A program made the position numbers and the translations under genes. Positions 30,271-40,586 of a stretch of DNA of 64,000 nt are shown here, in pieces. The DNA is from Candida dubliniensis CD36 (taxonomy: Eukaryota > Ascomycota > Pichiomycetes > Serinales > Debaryomycetaceae). The DNA is taken from contig NC_012860.1 of the NCBI RefSeq assembly GCF_000026945.1, positions 2,790,001 to 2,854,000 of the forward strand, given 5' to 3'. The notes under the pieces were generated by a model. It saw only the letters and a list, made by a program, of their open reading frames with translations. It was not told the origin of the DNA and made no database searches. Each line of letters begins with the position of its first letter. Position 1 is the first letter of the stretch.

Positions 30271-33015
30271 ATGGCTCCACCTCATAAGAATCATAATTTC
30301 CGTCCAGAAAACGTTTTAAAACGTGCTGAAGATTTAATTGCTGTTGGACAAAAGGAAGCTGCTTTAGATACATTATATGAATTAATCACTTCAAAAAGAA
30401 TTCGTTATTTACAAGTTCAAGATTTAGAACCTATTGCTAGTTTATTAATTGAATTAGCTGTTGAATTAAGAAAAGGTAAATTAGCTAAAGATGCATTACA
30501 TCAATATAAGAAAAATATTCAATTACTGGAAAATGGATTAGAAAGTGTTCAAACCATTGTTCGTAAATTTATTGATTTAGCAGAAAAGAAATTAGATGCT
30601 GCTCAAGCCAAAGCTGATATTAAAATTGATGAAGAAGAAAATGCAGCAGCAGCAGGTGGTGATGATGATTTAGAAACTGCTCAAACTCCAGAAAGTATTT
30701 TATTAAGTGCTGTTTCAAATACTGATTCAGCTGATCGTACTGAAAGAGAATTAGTTACTCCATGGTTAAGATTTTTATGGGAAGCTTTTAGAGCTGTATT
30801 GGATATTTTAAGAAATAATTCTAAATTAGAAATCACTTATTCTGCTATTGTTAATCAAGCATTTAAATTTTGTTTAAATTTCAATAGGAAAGCTGAATTT
30901 AGAAGATTATGTGAATTATTAAGAACTCATATGCAATCAGTTACTACTCAAACTAAAACTACTGGTCATAATGCTATTGATTTATCTGATTCTGAAACTG
31001 TTCAACGTTATTTGGATCAAAGATTTGCTCAATTGAATATTGCTGTTAAATTAGAATTATGGCAAGAATCATTTAGATCAGTTGATGATGTTCATTCATT
31101 AATTACTGCATCTAAAAAAGCTCCAAAACCAAATATGATGGCTAATTATTATGAAAATTTGGCAAGAATTTTTGCTGTTTCTGATAATACTTTATATCAT
31201 GCAGCTGCTTGGAATAAATTTTTCAATTTATATTCTCAATCACCTTTAGCTACTGATGAAGAATTGAAAAGATATGCATCAGTTTTAATTTTATCAACTT
31301 TATCAATTCCACAAAGAGTGGTTCAAGATGTTGATGAACATAAAAGTAAAAATTCTAAATTATCTTCATTATTAAATTTAACTCATGTTCCAACTAGAGA
31401 AGGATTAATTAAATCAATTATATCTAAATCAATTTTGAAATTTGTTGATGAACCAATTCAACAATTATTTGAATTATTAGAAGGGGGTGATTTCCATCCA
31501 TTATCAATTAAACAAGAAATTAGTCAACTTTTCCAAACTATTGAATCTGATAAAGAATTTAAAAAATATATTCCAACTTTAACTGAAGTTATTTTAATTA
31601 GAATTTTCCAACAAGTTTCTCAAGTTTATGATGCAGTTAAATTAGATTTCTTGATTTCTTTAGGTATTTTCCCTAATTTAGAATATTCATTATCAGAATT
31701 ACAAGTTGAAGATTTGATTGTTAATGCTGTTAAAGATGATTTAGTTTCTTTAACTATTGATCATGAATCAGGAGTCGTTTCATTTAAATCTAATCCATTT
31801 GATGAAATTGATCAAGAATTTGCTAATGCTGGTACTGCAACTAATTTTACTACAACAAATCCTATTATTAGTTCTACTTCTAAATTACAAGTTTCACCAG
31901 CTGAATTGGTTCGTACTCAAATTAGTAAATTAGCTGCTACATTAAGTGAATCGATTTATTTGATTGATCCAAATTATGAAATTCGTCAACAACAAATTAA
32001 ACAAGAAGCATTACAACGTTGTATTAAAGATATGGTTAATGAACAACAAAAGATTTCTGATCGTTCCAAGATTTTGAAAGATCGTAAAATTATTGCTGAA
32101 AAACGTAAACGTGAAGAAGAAGAACGTCAAGCTAGATTAAGACAAGAAAAATTAGCTATGGAACAAAAATTAGAACAAGAAAGATTAATTGCTGAACAAG
32201 AACGTAAAAAATTGGAAAAATTAGAGAAAGAACGTGAATTAATTAAAGAAAATGAAAAAAGGAAAATTGCTGAAGAAATTAATGCTAAAGGGATTATTAA
32301 AATTGATTTAAATAATTTGAAAGATTTAGATACAACACAATTACAATTGATGCAAATTGAACAATTAAATAAAGATAAAAAAGAATTGGATAATAAATTA
32401 CAAATCATTGCTAAAAAAGCTGATCATTTAGAAAGAGCTTATAGAAGATATGAATTGAATTTATTAGAAACAGATTTACAATTTCAATTAGATTTAGAAA
32501 AGAAAGATTATGAATCTATGAAACAATCTAAAATTAATAAAGCTAAAAAAGATCATGAAAATGTTATTGAATTAAAGAAAAGATTAACAAGGATTTTACC
32601 TGATTATACTAAATTTAAATCAGAAATTGATGCTAAAAATGAAGTTAAATTGAAACAATTACAAAAAGAAGCACAAATTAAATTGGAAAAAGCTAAACAA
32701 GAACGTATTGAATCAGTTAAAAAACATCGTATTGAAGAATTAAAAATTAGAAAAGAAAGAGAACGTAAAGCTGCTGCTGAAGAAGCAGCAAGAAAAGTTA
32801 AAGCAGCAGAAATGGCTAAATTAAAAGAAGAATTAAGAATTCAAAAGGAAAAAGATGAAGCTTTAGCTAAAAAGAGAGCTGAAATGGAAGCTGCTGCTGC
32901 CGCTGCTGCTGGTGGTACTACTACTACTGCTAGTGATAGTGCCAGTGCTCCATCAAAGAAGATAATGACATTTGCTGAAAGAATGAGATTAAAGAGAGAA
33001 GGTAAATTGCCATAA
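30271..33015 (+). CDS. TIF32: Tif32/Rpg1, eIF3a subunit of translation initiation factor 3
   Basis: Largest scaffold of eIF3; binds the 40S subunit and helps recruit initiator tRNA and mRNA. The 914-residue product starts [22 protein letters not shown], the hallmark of eIF3a. It has helical repeats and a PCI domain to about residue 520, then a long charged coiled coil from about 580 ([32 protein letters not shown]), and ends with a short Ala/Thr-rich segment and [15 protein letters not shown]. Codon use is strongly biased; the only in-frame CTG I noticed is codon 86 (30526-30528), which would be serine in this clade. 220 bases downstream of BCP1, same strand. Confidence 0.95.
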   Translation: MAPPHKNHNFRPENVLKRAEDLIAVGQKEAALDTLYELITSKRIRYLQVQDLEPIASLLIELAVELRKGKLAKDALHQYKKNIQLLENGLESVQTIVRKFIDLAEKKLDAAQAKADIKIDEEENAAAAGGDDDLETAQTPESILLSAVSNTDSADRTERELVTPWLRFLWEAFRAVLDILRNNSKLEITYSAIVNQAFKFCLNFNRKAEFRRLCELLRTHMQSVTTQTKTTGHNAIDLSDSETVQRYLDQRFAQLNIAVKLELWQESFRSVDDVHSLITASKKAPKPNMMANYYENLARIFAVSDNTLYHAAAWNKFFNLYSQSPLATDEELKRYASVLILSTLSIPQRVVQDVDEHKSKNSKLSSLLNLTHVPTREGLIKSIISKSILKFVDEPIQQLFELLEGGDFHPLSIKQEISQLFQTIESDKEFKKYIPTLTEVILIRIFQQVSQVYDAVKLDFLISLGIFPNLEYSLSELQVEDLIVNAVKDDLVSLTIDHESGVVSFKSNPFDEIDQEFANAGTATNFTTTNPIISSTSKLQVSPAELVRTQISKLAATLSESIYLIDPNYEIRQQQIKQEALQRCIKDMVNEQQKISDRSKILKDRKIIAEKRKREEEERQARLRQEKLAMEQKLEQERLIAEQERKKLEKLEKERELIKENEKRKIAEEINAKGIIKIDLNNLKDLDTTQLQLMQIEQLNKDKKELDNKLQIIAKKADHLERAYRRYELNLLETDLQFQLDLEKKDYESMKQSKINKAKKDHENVIELKKRLTRILPDYTKFKSEIDAKNEVKLKQLQKEAQIKLEKAKQERIESVKKHRIEELKIRKERERKAAAEEAARKVKAAEMAKLKEELRIQKEKDEALAKKRAEMEAAAAAAAGGTTTTASDSASAPSKKIMTFAERMRLKREGKLP

Positions 33016-33338
33016 ATAGAGATGACCAGGCAAAATTTGTGTATAGCAAATAAATATTGAGTTTTTTATTGTCTTAATATAGTTAATTTCATTAACAATA
33101 GTTTGAGTAGAAACAATAAACAGTTTGGTATACTTTAAGGATAGAAGTAGACTTTGTTAACGACACCAGGTTGATGTGAGAACACTGTTGGTGGAAATGT
33201 GAGACAAATTTTTTTTTTTTTTTTTTTCATTCTTTATTACGTCACATAAAACTATAGATCCAACCAAGTTTATTCTTGTTCAAACATATCAACTCTATCC
33301 TGTTTATCTTTTTCATCATTATCATCATCATCATTATC
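33016..33338. promoter_or_regulatory. Intergenic TIF32 / RBK1
   Basis: The 3' end of TIF32 and promoter of the ribokinase gene. It contains a T run at about 33210-33227 and an ATC-rich leader before the ATG at 33339. No other feature is supported. Confidence 0.35.
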
Positions 33339-34211
33339 ATGCCATCAATTACTATTATTGGATCATTAAATTATGATTTAGTAACATATACTAATAAAAT
33401 CCCTCAAGGTGGAGAAACATATCAAGCAAATTCATTTGAAACTCATGTTGGAGGTAAAGGATTATATGAATCTATTGCTGTTGCCAAATTAACTCCACCA
33501 AATTCTATCTTAATGAGTCATAATGATTGTGGTAGTGATAAAATTGATATTCGTATGGTGGGTAAAATTGGTGATGATTCATTTGGTCAACAATTGAAAC
33601 AATTTTTAATTGATAATAAAGTTAATGTTGATCATGTAATCACTGTGATTAATCAAACTTCTGGAGTGGCAATTATTTTAGTTGAACAAAATAATAATGG
33701 AGAAAATCGAATTTTAATAATTCCTGGAGCTAATGGGGAATTAAAACTTGATGATAAAGAATATGAAACCATTTTCTCAAAAAATAAAGGTAATGATGAA
33801 TTTAATTCATTTGTGATTTTACAAAATGAATATCCTGATACTATTAAATCAATCAATTGGATTAAAAAAAATCGTCCACAATTGAATATTGCTTATAATC
33901 CATCACCATTTAAATCAGAATTAATTACTAAAGAATTATTATCGAAAATAGATTTATTAATAGTTAATGAAGGTGAAGCATTAGATGTGGCTAATCATTT
34001 AATGAAAAATTCTCATCAACAAGATTTAATTGATCAAATAAATCACATCAATCGTGGTGGTAGTGGTGATGGTGGTGATAATAGTAAATTATTGATTGAA
34101 GTGTTTCTGAAATTGGCCATTGAATTACAACAATTAATTAATCCTCATAATGTTCAAGTGGTAATTATAACTATGGGTAGTAAAGGATCCATTTATATTG
34201 CTAAAGAAACC

Positions 34212-34256
<45 letters not shown>

Positions 34257-34469
34257 CCACAATTTATTGAAGCTAGAAAAGTTGAAAAAGTCATTGATAC
34301 TACTGGGGCTGGTGATACATTTTTTGGAGCAATTGTTCTGAATTTAGCATTAGGTAAACTGATTGATTATGCAATAAAGTTTGCTACTACAGCAAGCAGT
34401 TTAACAATTCAAAAGAAAGGTGCTGCTGAAGGAATACCAAGTTATCAAGAAGTAATAGACAACTTGTAA
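33339..34469 (+). CDS. RBK1: Ribokinase, PfkB family
   Basis: Phosphorylates ribose to ribose-5-phosphate. The 376-residue product has the family's parts in order: GSLNYDLV with the ribose-binding N.D pair, the VGGKG glycine motif (about 40-44), an ILQNEYPD segment with the expected Glu, VVIITMGSKGS, and the ATP/catalytic DTTGAGDTFFGA signature near 325. Two oddities are visible. The usual GGKG(A/L)NQA reads GGKGLYES, replacing the Asn that contacts ribose in E. coli ribokinase. A run of about 15 Asn also sits in a loop before the C-terminal signature. A TTG-initiated extension rich in Ile codons is rejected; ATG at 33339 aligns with yeast Rbk1. Confidence 0.88.
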
Positions 34470-34758
34470 GATAGACTAGCCATTAGAGAAAGAATAGTTA
34501 ACAACAAAAAAGAATAAAATGTTTGATTTAAATATAAACCATAAAGCCATTTTCTAACAATTCTAAATAATTAAATGTTCATTAAATAATTAAAGATTAG
34601 ATTATATAATAATATGTTACTATCTATAGGGTTATTATTAATTTCATGTCAATCAAAAAAAAAAAACAAAATAGCATACACGCCATAAATATAAGCAACA
34701 ACAACAACAACAACAACAACAACTCACGCCCCACACACACACACACACACAACCCTGC

Positions 34759-35766
34759 TTAGACCTTTCTAGAACGTACAGTTTTAGCAGTGGAGTTTGC
34801 ATTTGCATTGGATGGAGTTTGAATACCTGAAGCATGAACATATTCATTAACTTGAGCAGCAACACCACCTTTAACTGATTTAACAATTTTTGATTTAGTA
34901 GAACCTTTTCTACGATAAACATCAATATAAAATGCAATAAATAATACCAAATAAGATGATAAAATTGCACAACCAGAATAAGCGGCAATCATAGTACCAG
35001 CACAATCTCCACAATAAGGTAAAATTTTTGAGAAATGAGTAATAACAACTTTTTGATAAGTACCAAAATAAACAAATATTAAATCAATAATAAATTGAAT
35101 GATTTGAAATCTTGTGACCCATTCTTTCCACCAAACTCTAATACCTCTTGCTGCTAAGAAATAATACCAATACATCAATACATGAACTGCTAAATTTAAT
35201 GAAATTGGTACCCAAGAAATAGAAGTAGTACCAACCAATTGAGTATAACATAATAAAGCAGTAGCTCCATGATGATAAGTATGTAAAAATGTCAATTTTT
35301 TTTGTTTAATTACTAAAAAAACTGTATCAATAAATTCAATAAATTTAGTGATATAATTAAGATAATATAAAGTAATTAAAGGTTGAGTCCAAGCTTTAAT
35401 ATCACAAATAGTATAAAATAATCCATAATGATAAATCATGGGGATGATTTGTTCACACATTAATATTAATAAAGTGAAAGATAAACTAGTTAAAAATAAA
35501 TTATGAATTTGAAATAATCCATTTAAAATTAATGGTTTAATATTGAATTTTTTGAAAATATAATCACCACCAAATATTACAATATAATAAATAGTTATAG
35601 CAGTAAGAGCTTCAGGTAATGTTGATAATGGTAATTGACCAGAAATAAATTGAAATTGTGATGGAATAAATTTATTATTAGTGATTTGACTAACAAATTT
35701 ATCAAAGATTGGCCATAATTGAATACCAAAAGGTGTATCCCAAGTAGGAATTGGAAATGAAGACAT
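34759..35766 (-). CDS. FEN1: Fatty-acid elongase of the ELO2/FEN1 type
   Basis: Integral ER membrane condensing enzyme of very-long-chain fatty acid elongation, supplying sphingolipid precursors. The 335-residue product has the ELO family landmarks: KFIEFIDTVFLVIKQK, the histidine box LTFLHTYHHGATALLCY, then NLAVHVLMYWYYFL and several membrane helices. The C-terminus is short and basic with KSKIVKSVKGG. The sequence is closer to yeast Elo2/Fen1 and Elo3 than to Elo1. Candida species carry more than one FEN1-like gene, so the exact paralogue is uncertain. Its 3' side (34690-34750) holds CAA and CA microsatellites. Upstream is a 1.2 kb gap. Confidence 0.82.
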   Translation of the reverse strand: MSSFPIPTWDTPFGIQLWPIFDKFVSQITNNKFIPSQFQFISGQLPLSTLPEALTAITIYYIVIFGGDYIFKKFNIKPLILNGLFQIHNLFLTSLSFTLLILMCEQIIPMIYHYGLFYTICDIKAWTQPLITLYYLNYITKFIEFIDTVFLVIKQKKLTFLHTYHHGATALLCYTQLVGTTSISWVPISLNLAVHVLMYWYYFLAARGIRVWWKEWVTRFQIIQFIIDLIFVYFGTYQKVVITHFSKILPYCGDCAGTMIAAYSGCAILSSYLVLFIAFYIDVYRRKGSTKSKIVKSVKGGVAAQVNEYVHASGIQTPSNANANSTAKTVRSRKV

Positions 35767-37002
35767 ATTAAAGGTAATGATAATGATAATGAGTGTATGT
35801 ATGTATATGATAATAATAATTAAGCGAATGTGTGTTAGTTGAAAGAATTTAGAAATTTACCACCAAACCACAATAAAATAAAAAAATATAGGGAAAGTTT
35901 CAAACTTATATATACTTGTGGGAACTAGATTGGTGAAAAAAAAAAATAAAAAGAAATAAGTTAAGTTAAGTTAAGTTAAGTTAAGTTAACTTGATCAGAA
36001 CAGAATATAAAAAAAGCCACTCCAAATTAAATGAAAATGAAAATGAGAATGAAAATTTTTTTGAAAATTTTATGTATGTATGTAATATTTATTATTGTTT
36101 ATTGTTTATTGTTCATTGTTTGTTTATTGTTTGTGTGATGATTGATGGATGATTATGTCGATGATTTAGTCGTCGTGGACACGACTACTGCTTCTTTTTT
36201 TTTTTTTTTCTTTGCTAGAAAATGTCGTATACTTTCAATATGCAGAATCAGGGAAAACACGACTGAAAAAATAAATTTCTTTTTTTTTTTTTTTTTTTTT
36301 TTTGACAGGTTAAAATGTCGTGTGGTTTACGACATTTATCTTCACGTGTTGACTCCTAAACACCAAATTCATTTCATTAATACAATCTTCCAGCAATTTT
36401 AATTAAATAAGTGGAGGGGAGGAGAGGGGAAAGAGGAAGAAAAGGCAAATAGATTTAACCGGGCTCTTAACTGAATCTAAAAAAGAAAAACAGGAGGAGG
36501 AGGAGGAGTAAACATAAAATTGAATTTTGATTTAAATAAGTAAATAGGGAGAGATGGATATTTAAATTGCTTTCACATGTTAGTTAGTTTTGGTACCAGT
36601 GACTATTTCATTTTTTTAAAACGCGTCTTTTTTTTTTTTTTTTGTAATTTGTATATTTTATCCAAGAGTTTAACCACATTTAGATATTACTGAATTGACT
36701 ACTTATTAGTGTTATGTTTTGATTATAGAAATAATTAATTGAATTTATTTTACACGTTAGATTTGTTCAAACTCCACTGGTGGTGGCAAAACAATTGGTA
36801 GTACCGATACTAGACTCAAATTGTGCATTGATACACGCACCATCGGCACCAAGCATTAATACCAATCTCACACGACCTACCATGAACTAAAGGTACTTTT
36901 TGTAATCTTTTAGTTGTTTAATTCAACTCAACTCCGTGGATACTTTGTTTCGGGATAACCACACTCGTATCATTATTCAGATTATCCAGATTGAAACTAG
37001 AG
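35767..37002. promoter_or_regulatory. Divergent intergenic region FEN1-like / SPP381-like
   Basis: 1236 bases between two divergent starts, with no supportable gene. It contains a TTAAG tandem run (35958-35990), long T runs (36194-36210, 36277-36303, 36626-36643), one ACGCGT (36621-36626), and three AATGTCGT motifs: 36220-36228, 36313-36322 and, inverted, 36329-36337. The last two form TGTCGT-N7-ACGACA. An 86-codon frame at 36142-36402 runs through the T runs and is rejected. Confidence 0.45.
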
Positions 37003-37500
37003 ATGACAACCCATCAACAAAAGCATACTGTAACACCATCTGCAAATGAATCTAATTCTTCAAGTAATGAAGATTCTACAACGGATTCCTCCTCCTCTTC
37101 TGAAGAAGAAGAAGAAGAAGAAGAAGAAGTAGTGATTACTAAACCCATTTATATTTCGAAATCCATTAGAAATAAAAATCATTCTCTTAATAGTCAGACT
37201 CATAAAGAATCAAATCAAAAAGAAGGACAATCAGAAGAAGAGAATAGTAGTGATTTAAATGAAGATATCAATAAGAAAAAACAAATCACAATATCAAAAC
37301 TAGATCATCAAATAATTCAAGTAATTCCAGAAGTTAATGATAATAAACTTGAATTTGATGGAATTAATGATACTGATGATATTAATCCTGAATTAGAATA
37401 TGAAAATTGGAAAAAAAGAGAATTGAATCGATTTAAACGTGATCAAGATATAATTAAACAAATTGAATTAGAAAAAGAAGATCAATTACGTAGAAAATAA
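37003..37500 (+). CDS. SPP381: Spp381/MFAP1-like splicing protein
   Basis: The C-terminal 45 residues (DDINPELEYENWKKRELNRFKRDQD followed by an E/K-rich tail) match the end of the MFAP1/Spp381 family, whose members belong to the tri-snRNP and B-complex spliceosome. The N-terminal part is disordered and acidic, with Ser and Glu runs at about 20-42. At 165 residues it is short for the family, and the conserved part is only the C-terminus. The frame opens at a TTG (36991); ATG at 37003 is chosen. Orthology to yeast Spp381 is probable rather than certain. Confidence 0.68.
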   Translation: MTTHQQKHTVTPSANESNSSSNEDSTTDSSSSSEEEEEEEEEVVITKPIYISKSIRNKNHSLNSQTHKESNQKEGQSEEENSSDLNEDINKKKQITISKLDHQIIQVIPEVNDNKLEFDGINDTDDINPELEYENWKKRELNRFKRDQDIIKQIELEKEDQLRRK

Positions 37501-37722
37501 TTGATATTTAGTTTTCATATTGCAAATTGTGAACTACAAATTGTTTAAATGATTTTTGGAAATTACTGTTATTGTTGTTGTTGTTGATTTTCAAATTTTC
37601 CACGACGGAAAATTGTTACAATTTTTTTTTATTTTTTTGTTCCCTTCCACTATTTGGATTTAAGGCCACTTGGGTTGCTTCCATTAATCAATCACCGCCT
37701 ACTGCCATTTATCAAAAAAACC

Positions 37723-38637
37723 ATGTCATTAATTCCATTACCAGAATCATTGAAACCATTTCTAGATCCTTATTTACCTACCCAACAAGTTACCACCATT
37801 ACCACCACCACCACCAACAACAACAACAACGACAACAAATTGTTGAAACGTCCATTTGTTACATTAACATATGCACAATCTTTAGATTCTAAAATAGCTG
37901 CTCAACCAGGTACACAAACCAAATTATCCCATTTAGAAACTAAAACAATGACACATTATTTACGATCCAAACATGATTGTATATTAGTTGGTATTGGAAC
38001 AATATTAGCTGATGATCCTAAATTAAATTGTCGATATATAGAACCAATAATAGACAAAGGAGTTGGAGTTGGAGTTGGGGTTGGAGTTGGTCATCAAATC
38101 AGACCGGTTGTAATAGATCCTCATGGTAAATGGCAATATCATCAAAGTCAATTATGTCGAATTTGTCAAACAACAACTATACAACAACAGGACAATAAGC
38201 AAAACACATCACCTCCACCACCTCCACCTCCACCTCCACCACAAGCTGCTGGTTTAGCTCCATTTATTATCATTGATGAATCAACTATACCTAATGTTGA
38301 ATCGGAAAAAATGGTGAATAAACAAGGTGGGAAATATATTAAATTACCATTATTATCAACTATTAATGTATCAATTAATTGGGTAAAAATTTTACAAAAA
38401 TTATATCAATTGGGATTAAAATCTATTATGATTGAAGGTGGAGCTAAAATTATTAATGATTTATTATCAATTAATGATTATAAACTTATTGATAGTATAA
38501 TAATTACTATTGCACCAGTTTTTCTTGGTTGTAATGGTGTTACAGTACATCCTTATCATAATATTTTACTTAAAGATATTAATTGGTGGACAGGAATTCA
38601 AGATAGTATTATAGCTGGTAGAATTGATTATCAATAA
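37723..38637 (+). CDS. RIB7: Rib7, diaminohydroxyphosphoribosylaminopyrimidine reductase (riboflavin synthesis)
   Basis: Reduces the ribosylamino group of 2,5-diamino-6-ribosylamino-pyrimidinone phosphate in riboflavin synthesis. The 304-residue product has the reductase fold motifs: PFVTLTYAQSLDSKIA, HYLRSKHDCILVGIGTILADDPKLNCR, RPVVIDPHGKW, and the late GLKSIMIEGGAKIINDLL with the NADPH-binding Gly pair, ending near APVFLG.NGV. It is longer than yeast Rib7 because of three low-complexity inserts: Thr/Asn near the start, a Val-Gly repeat (about 120-130), and a poly-Pro run (about 166-175). The start is ATG at 37723, after a TTG-initiated extension. Confidence 0.9.
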   Translation: MSLIPLPESLKPFLDPYLPTQQVTTITTTTTNNNNNDNKLLKRPFVTLTYAQSLDSKIAAQPGTQTKLSHLETKTMTHYLRSKHDCILVGIGTILADDPKLNCRYIEPIIDKGVGVGVGVGVGHQIRPVVIDPHGKWQYHQSQLCRICQTTTIQQQDNKQNTSPPPPPPPPPPQAAGLAPFIIIDESTIPNVESEKMVNKQGGKYIKLPLLSTINVSINWVKILQKLYQLGLKSIMIEGGAKIINDLLSINDYKLIDSIIITIAPVFLGCNGVTVHPYHNILLKDINWWTGIQDSIIAGRIDYQ

Positions 38638-38729
38638 TAATAGTTTTTTACTTAATTATTTATTTAATTTAATACATATACAAATTATTCTTAATTTTAC
38701 TTTTTCACTTTTTCACTTTTTTCCTTTCT

Positions 38730-39616
38730 TTACAAACAAATTCTATATGATGCATAACGACCAGAAGTTTCTGATCTTCTAATAATTTTAACAATTTCAC
38801 CACGTTTTAAACCTAAATATCTTGCTACAGGATCTTCTCGTTGAATTCTTGGTAATTGAGATTCTTTTAATCTATATCTTGTTAATAATTCTTTTTTTTC
38901 TTCATGATTTAATTTTAAATGTTTTGGAACTAATTCATGATGAGTAATATTAACAATTAAATCATTTTCTTGGAAAATTTCTATAGTAGCTGGTGAAACT
39001 GTAGGAATTAATTTATTAGCACTTGGAGTCATAGAATTTTGATAAATAAATATTCCTGTAGAAAAATTTTTTTCAGTAATATGAATACAAAAATTTCTCA
39101 TAGTTTTAATTCCAACTGATGATTCATCACAAAATTCAACCCATAATGAACCAGTTTCAGGAAATTTTTCTAATGTTTCACCAGTTGGTGTAGCTTGGAA
39201 ACACATTTGTTTACGTTGTGGTGTTCCCATAGAATCACAAATTTTGGATCGAAATTCTTCTAATGTCATATCAAGTTCTTCTTGTGATATATAATAACCC
39301 TGAATAAGTTTATATGTTAGTATATTTCATATATATATATAAATATAAATTTTCAAAATCAAAAATCCTCATAAAAAAAAAAAAAACCAACTCCTCCTCC
39401 TCCTCCTACACTTCCAAAAAGAATCATTCAATTATAGGAATTGCCGCCCCCCCCCCCCACCCACGAAGTAGATATTAATGATCAATGGAGGTTGTTTCTT
39501 TTTTGGGTTCCCTATTCTTTAATAACAATATTTATACTTACCCTATCTCTAACCATTTCTTTAACGGTTTTAAAACTTCTGAATAAACGAGAAACTGCTC
39601 TATCGGTATCATCCAT
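38730..39616 (-). CDS. RPB5: Rpb5, shared RNA polymerase subunit ABC27 (one intron)
   Basis: Common subunit of RNA polymerases I, II and III. Exon 1 is 39542-39616 (75 bases; [20 protein letters not shown] and five more residues). The intron is 39300-39541 (242 bases) with donor GTAAGT, branch TACTAAC and acceptor TTCAG. Exon 2 is 38730-39299. The joined product is 214 residues, with the Rpb5 C-terminal domain HHELVPKH...LSKE-like region, and ends [16 protein letters not shown], a near-universal ending. The intron carries a C run (about 39446-39455) and a CTC run. Downstream RIB7 is convergent (92 bases). Confidence 0.96.
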
Positions 39617-40171
39617 TTTTTCAAAAAAGAATTCTGTATAAATGAAATAATGTCTTTGTGTATGTGTTGTATCGTATTTGATATAAATTGATCAATGATG
39701 ATTCTTAGGTAATATTGATGATGATGATGATGATGATGAACAAAAAGAAGAAGATAATGATAATGATATTGATGAAGATGTTGATGTTGATGTTGATGAT
39801 GGTTTAAAGTAATTTCTATTTTTTTCTTTTCGATGGAGATGGAAAAAATTCAAAAATTTTAATCTAAAATGTCTACACATTTTTTTTTTCTTTTTTTCTT
39901 TTTCTTTTTCTTTGCCCATTAAATATAATGTCGTGAAATGTCGCAATATTGACAGAAGTACAGTTATTGTGTGTTCTTTCCTGTATGTATGTATGTATGT
40001 ATTACTACTATGAGATGTAGATGTGATTATGTAATCAAGATTTGTTGTTTTTGTTTTTGTTGGTCCCTCTTTCCAAGATCAATGCTCCAAATAGATATAT
40101 AGATATAGATATATATTTATTACACTGATCCGTAATTCACCTAACCCACATTCAGTCTTCTCCTTTTATAG

Positions 40172-40209
<38 letters not shown>

Positions 40210-40586
40210 TATATTGGTTAAGACAAAGACATTTTTGAATCGTACGATAACATCAATGATTATAAATCGGAGATTTACTAGCTTATCCGCCACCTCCGTT
40301 AAACACACTATATACCACGAACAATCACCCATTCTACACAATCCCCTTAACAAACCCTTAATCTATCATTAATCAATCATTAATCAATCATTAATCAATC
40401 ATTAATCTATCATTAATCAATCATTAATCAATCATTAATCAATCATCATTTTTTCAGTATATTATTTTGATTTGTTCGTTTGTTTGTTCTCTTAATTATT
40501 TCATAATTTGAAACTTATAGTTTTATGTATTTATACCCTATTTCTTTTTTTTTTTTTTTTTTTCTCCATTTATTTATTTATCATAT
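39617..40586. other. Intergenic region with an 11-base tandem array
   Basis: 970 bases between the RPB5 start and the DUF1 stop, both on the minus strand. It contains a GAT/GAA-rich stretch (39715-39800), AATGTCGTG and AAATGTCGC at 39927-39944 upstream of RPB5, a TATG run near 39985-40000, an AT run (40178-40204) and eight 11-base units at 40358-40445. No gene is supported. Confidence 0.45.
40358..40445. repeat. Eight tandem 11-base units, TTAATCAATCA
   Basis: Units 1 and 5 carry T in place of A at the seventh base (TTAATCTATCA) and the others are identical. This is consistent with duplication of a 44-base block of four units. It lies 140-230 bases past the DUF1 stop codon. Confidence 0.88.

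Noticed and set aside
36142..36402. 86-codon frame in the elongase/SPP381-like gap
   Set aside because: Much of it is phenylalanine from T runs; there is no conserved pattern.
37572..37892. 106-codon frame overlapping the start of RIB7
   Set aside because: It is a shadow frame of RIB7 rich in Ile, His and Gln from repeats, with no family match.
39692..39946. 84-codon minus-strand frame upstream of RPB5
   Set aside because: It is made of Ser and Lys runs from GAT/GAA and T-rich repeats and lies in the RPB5 promoter.
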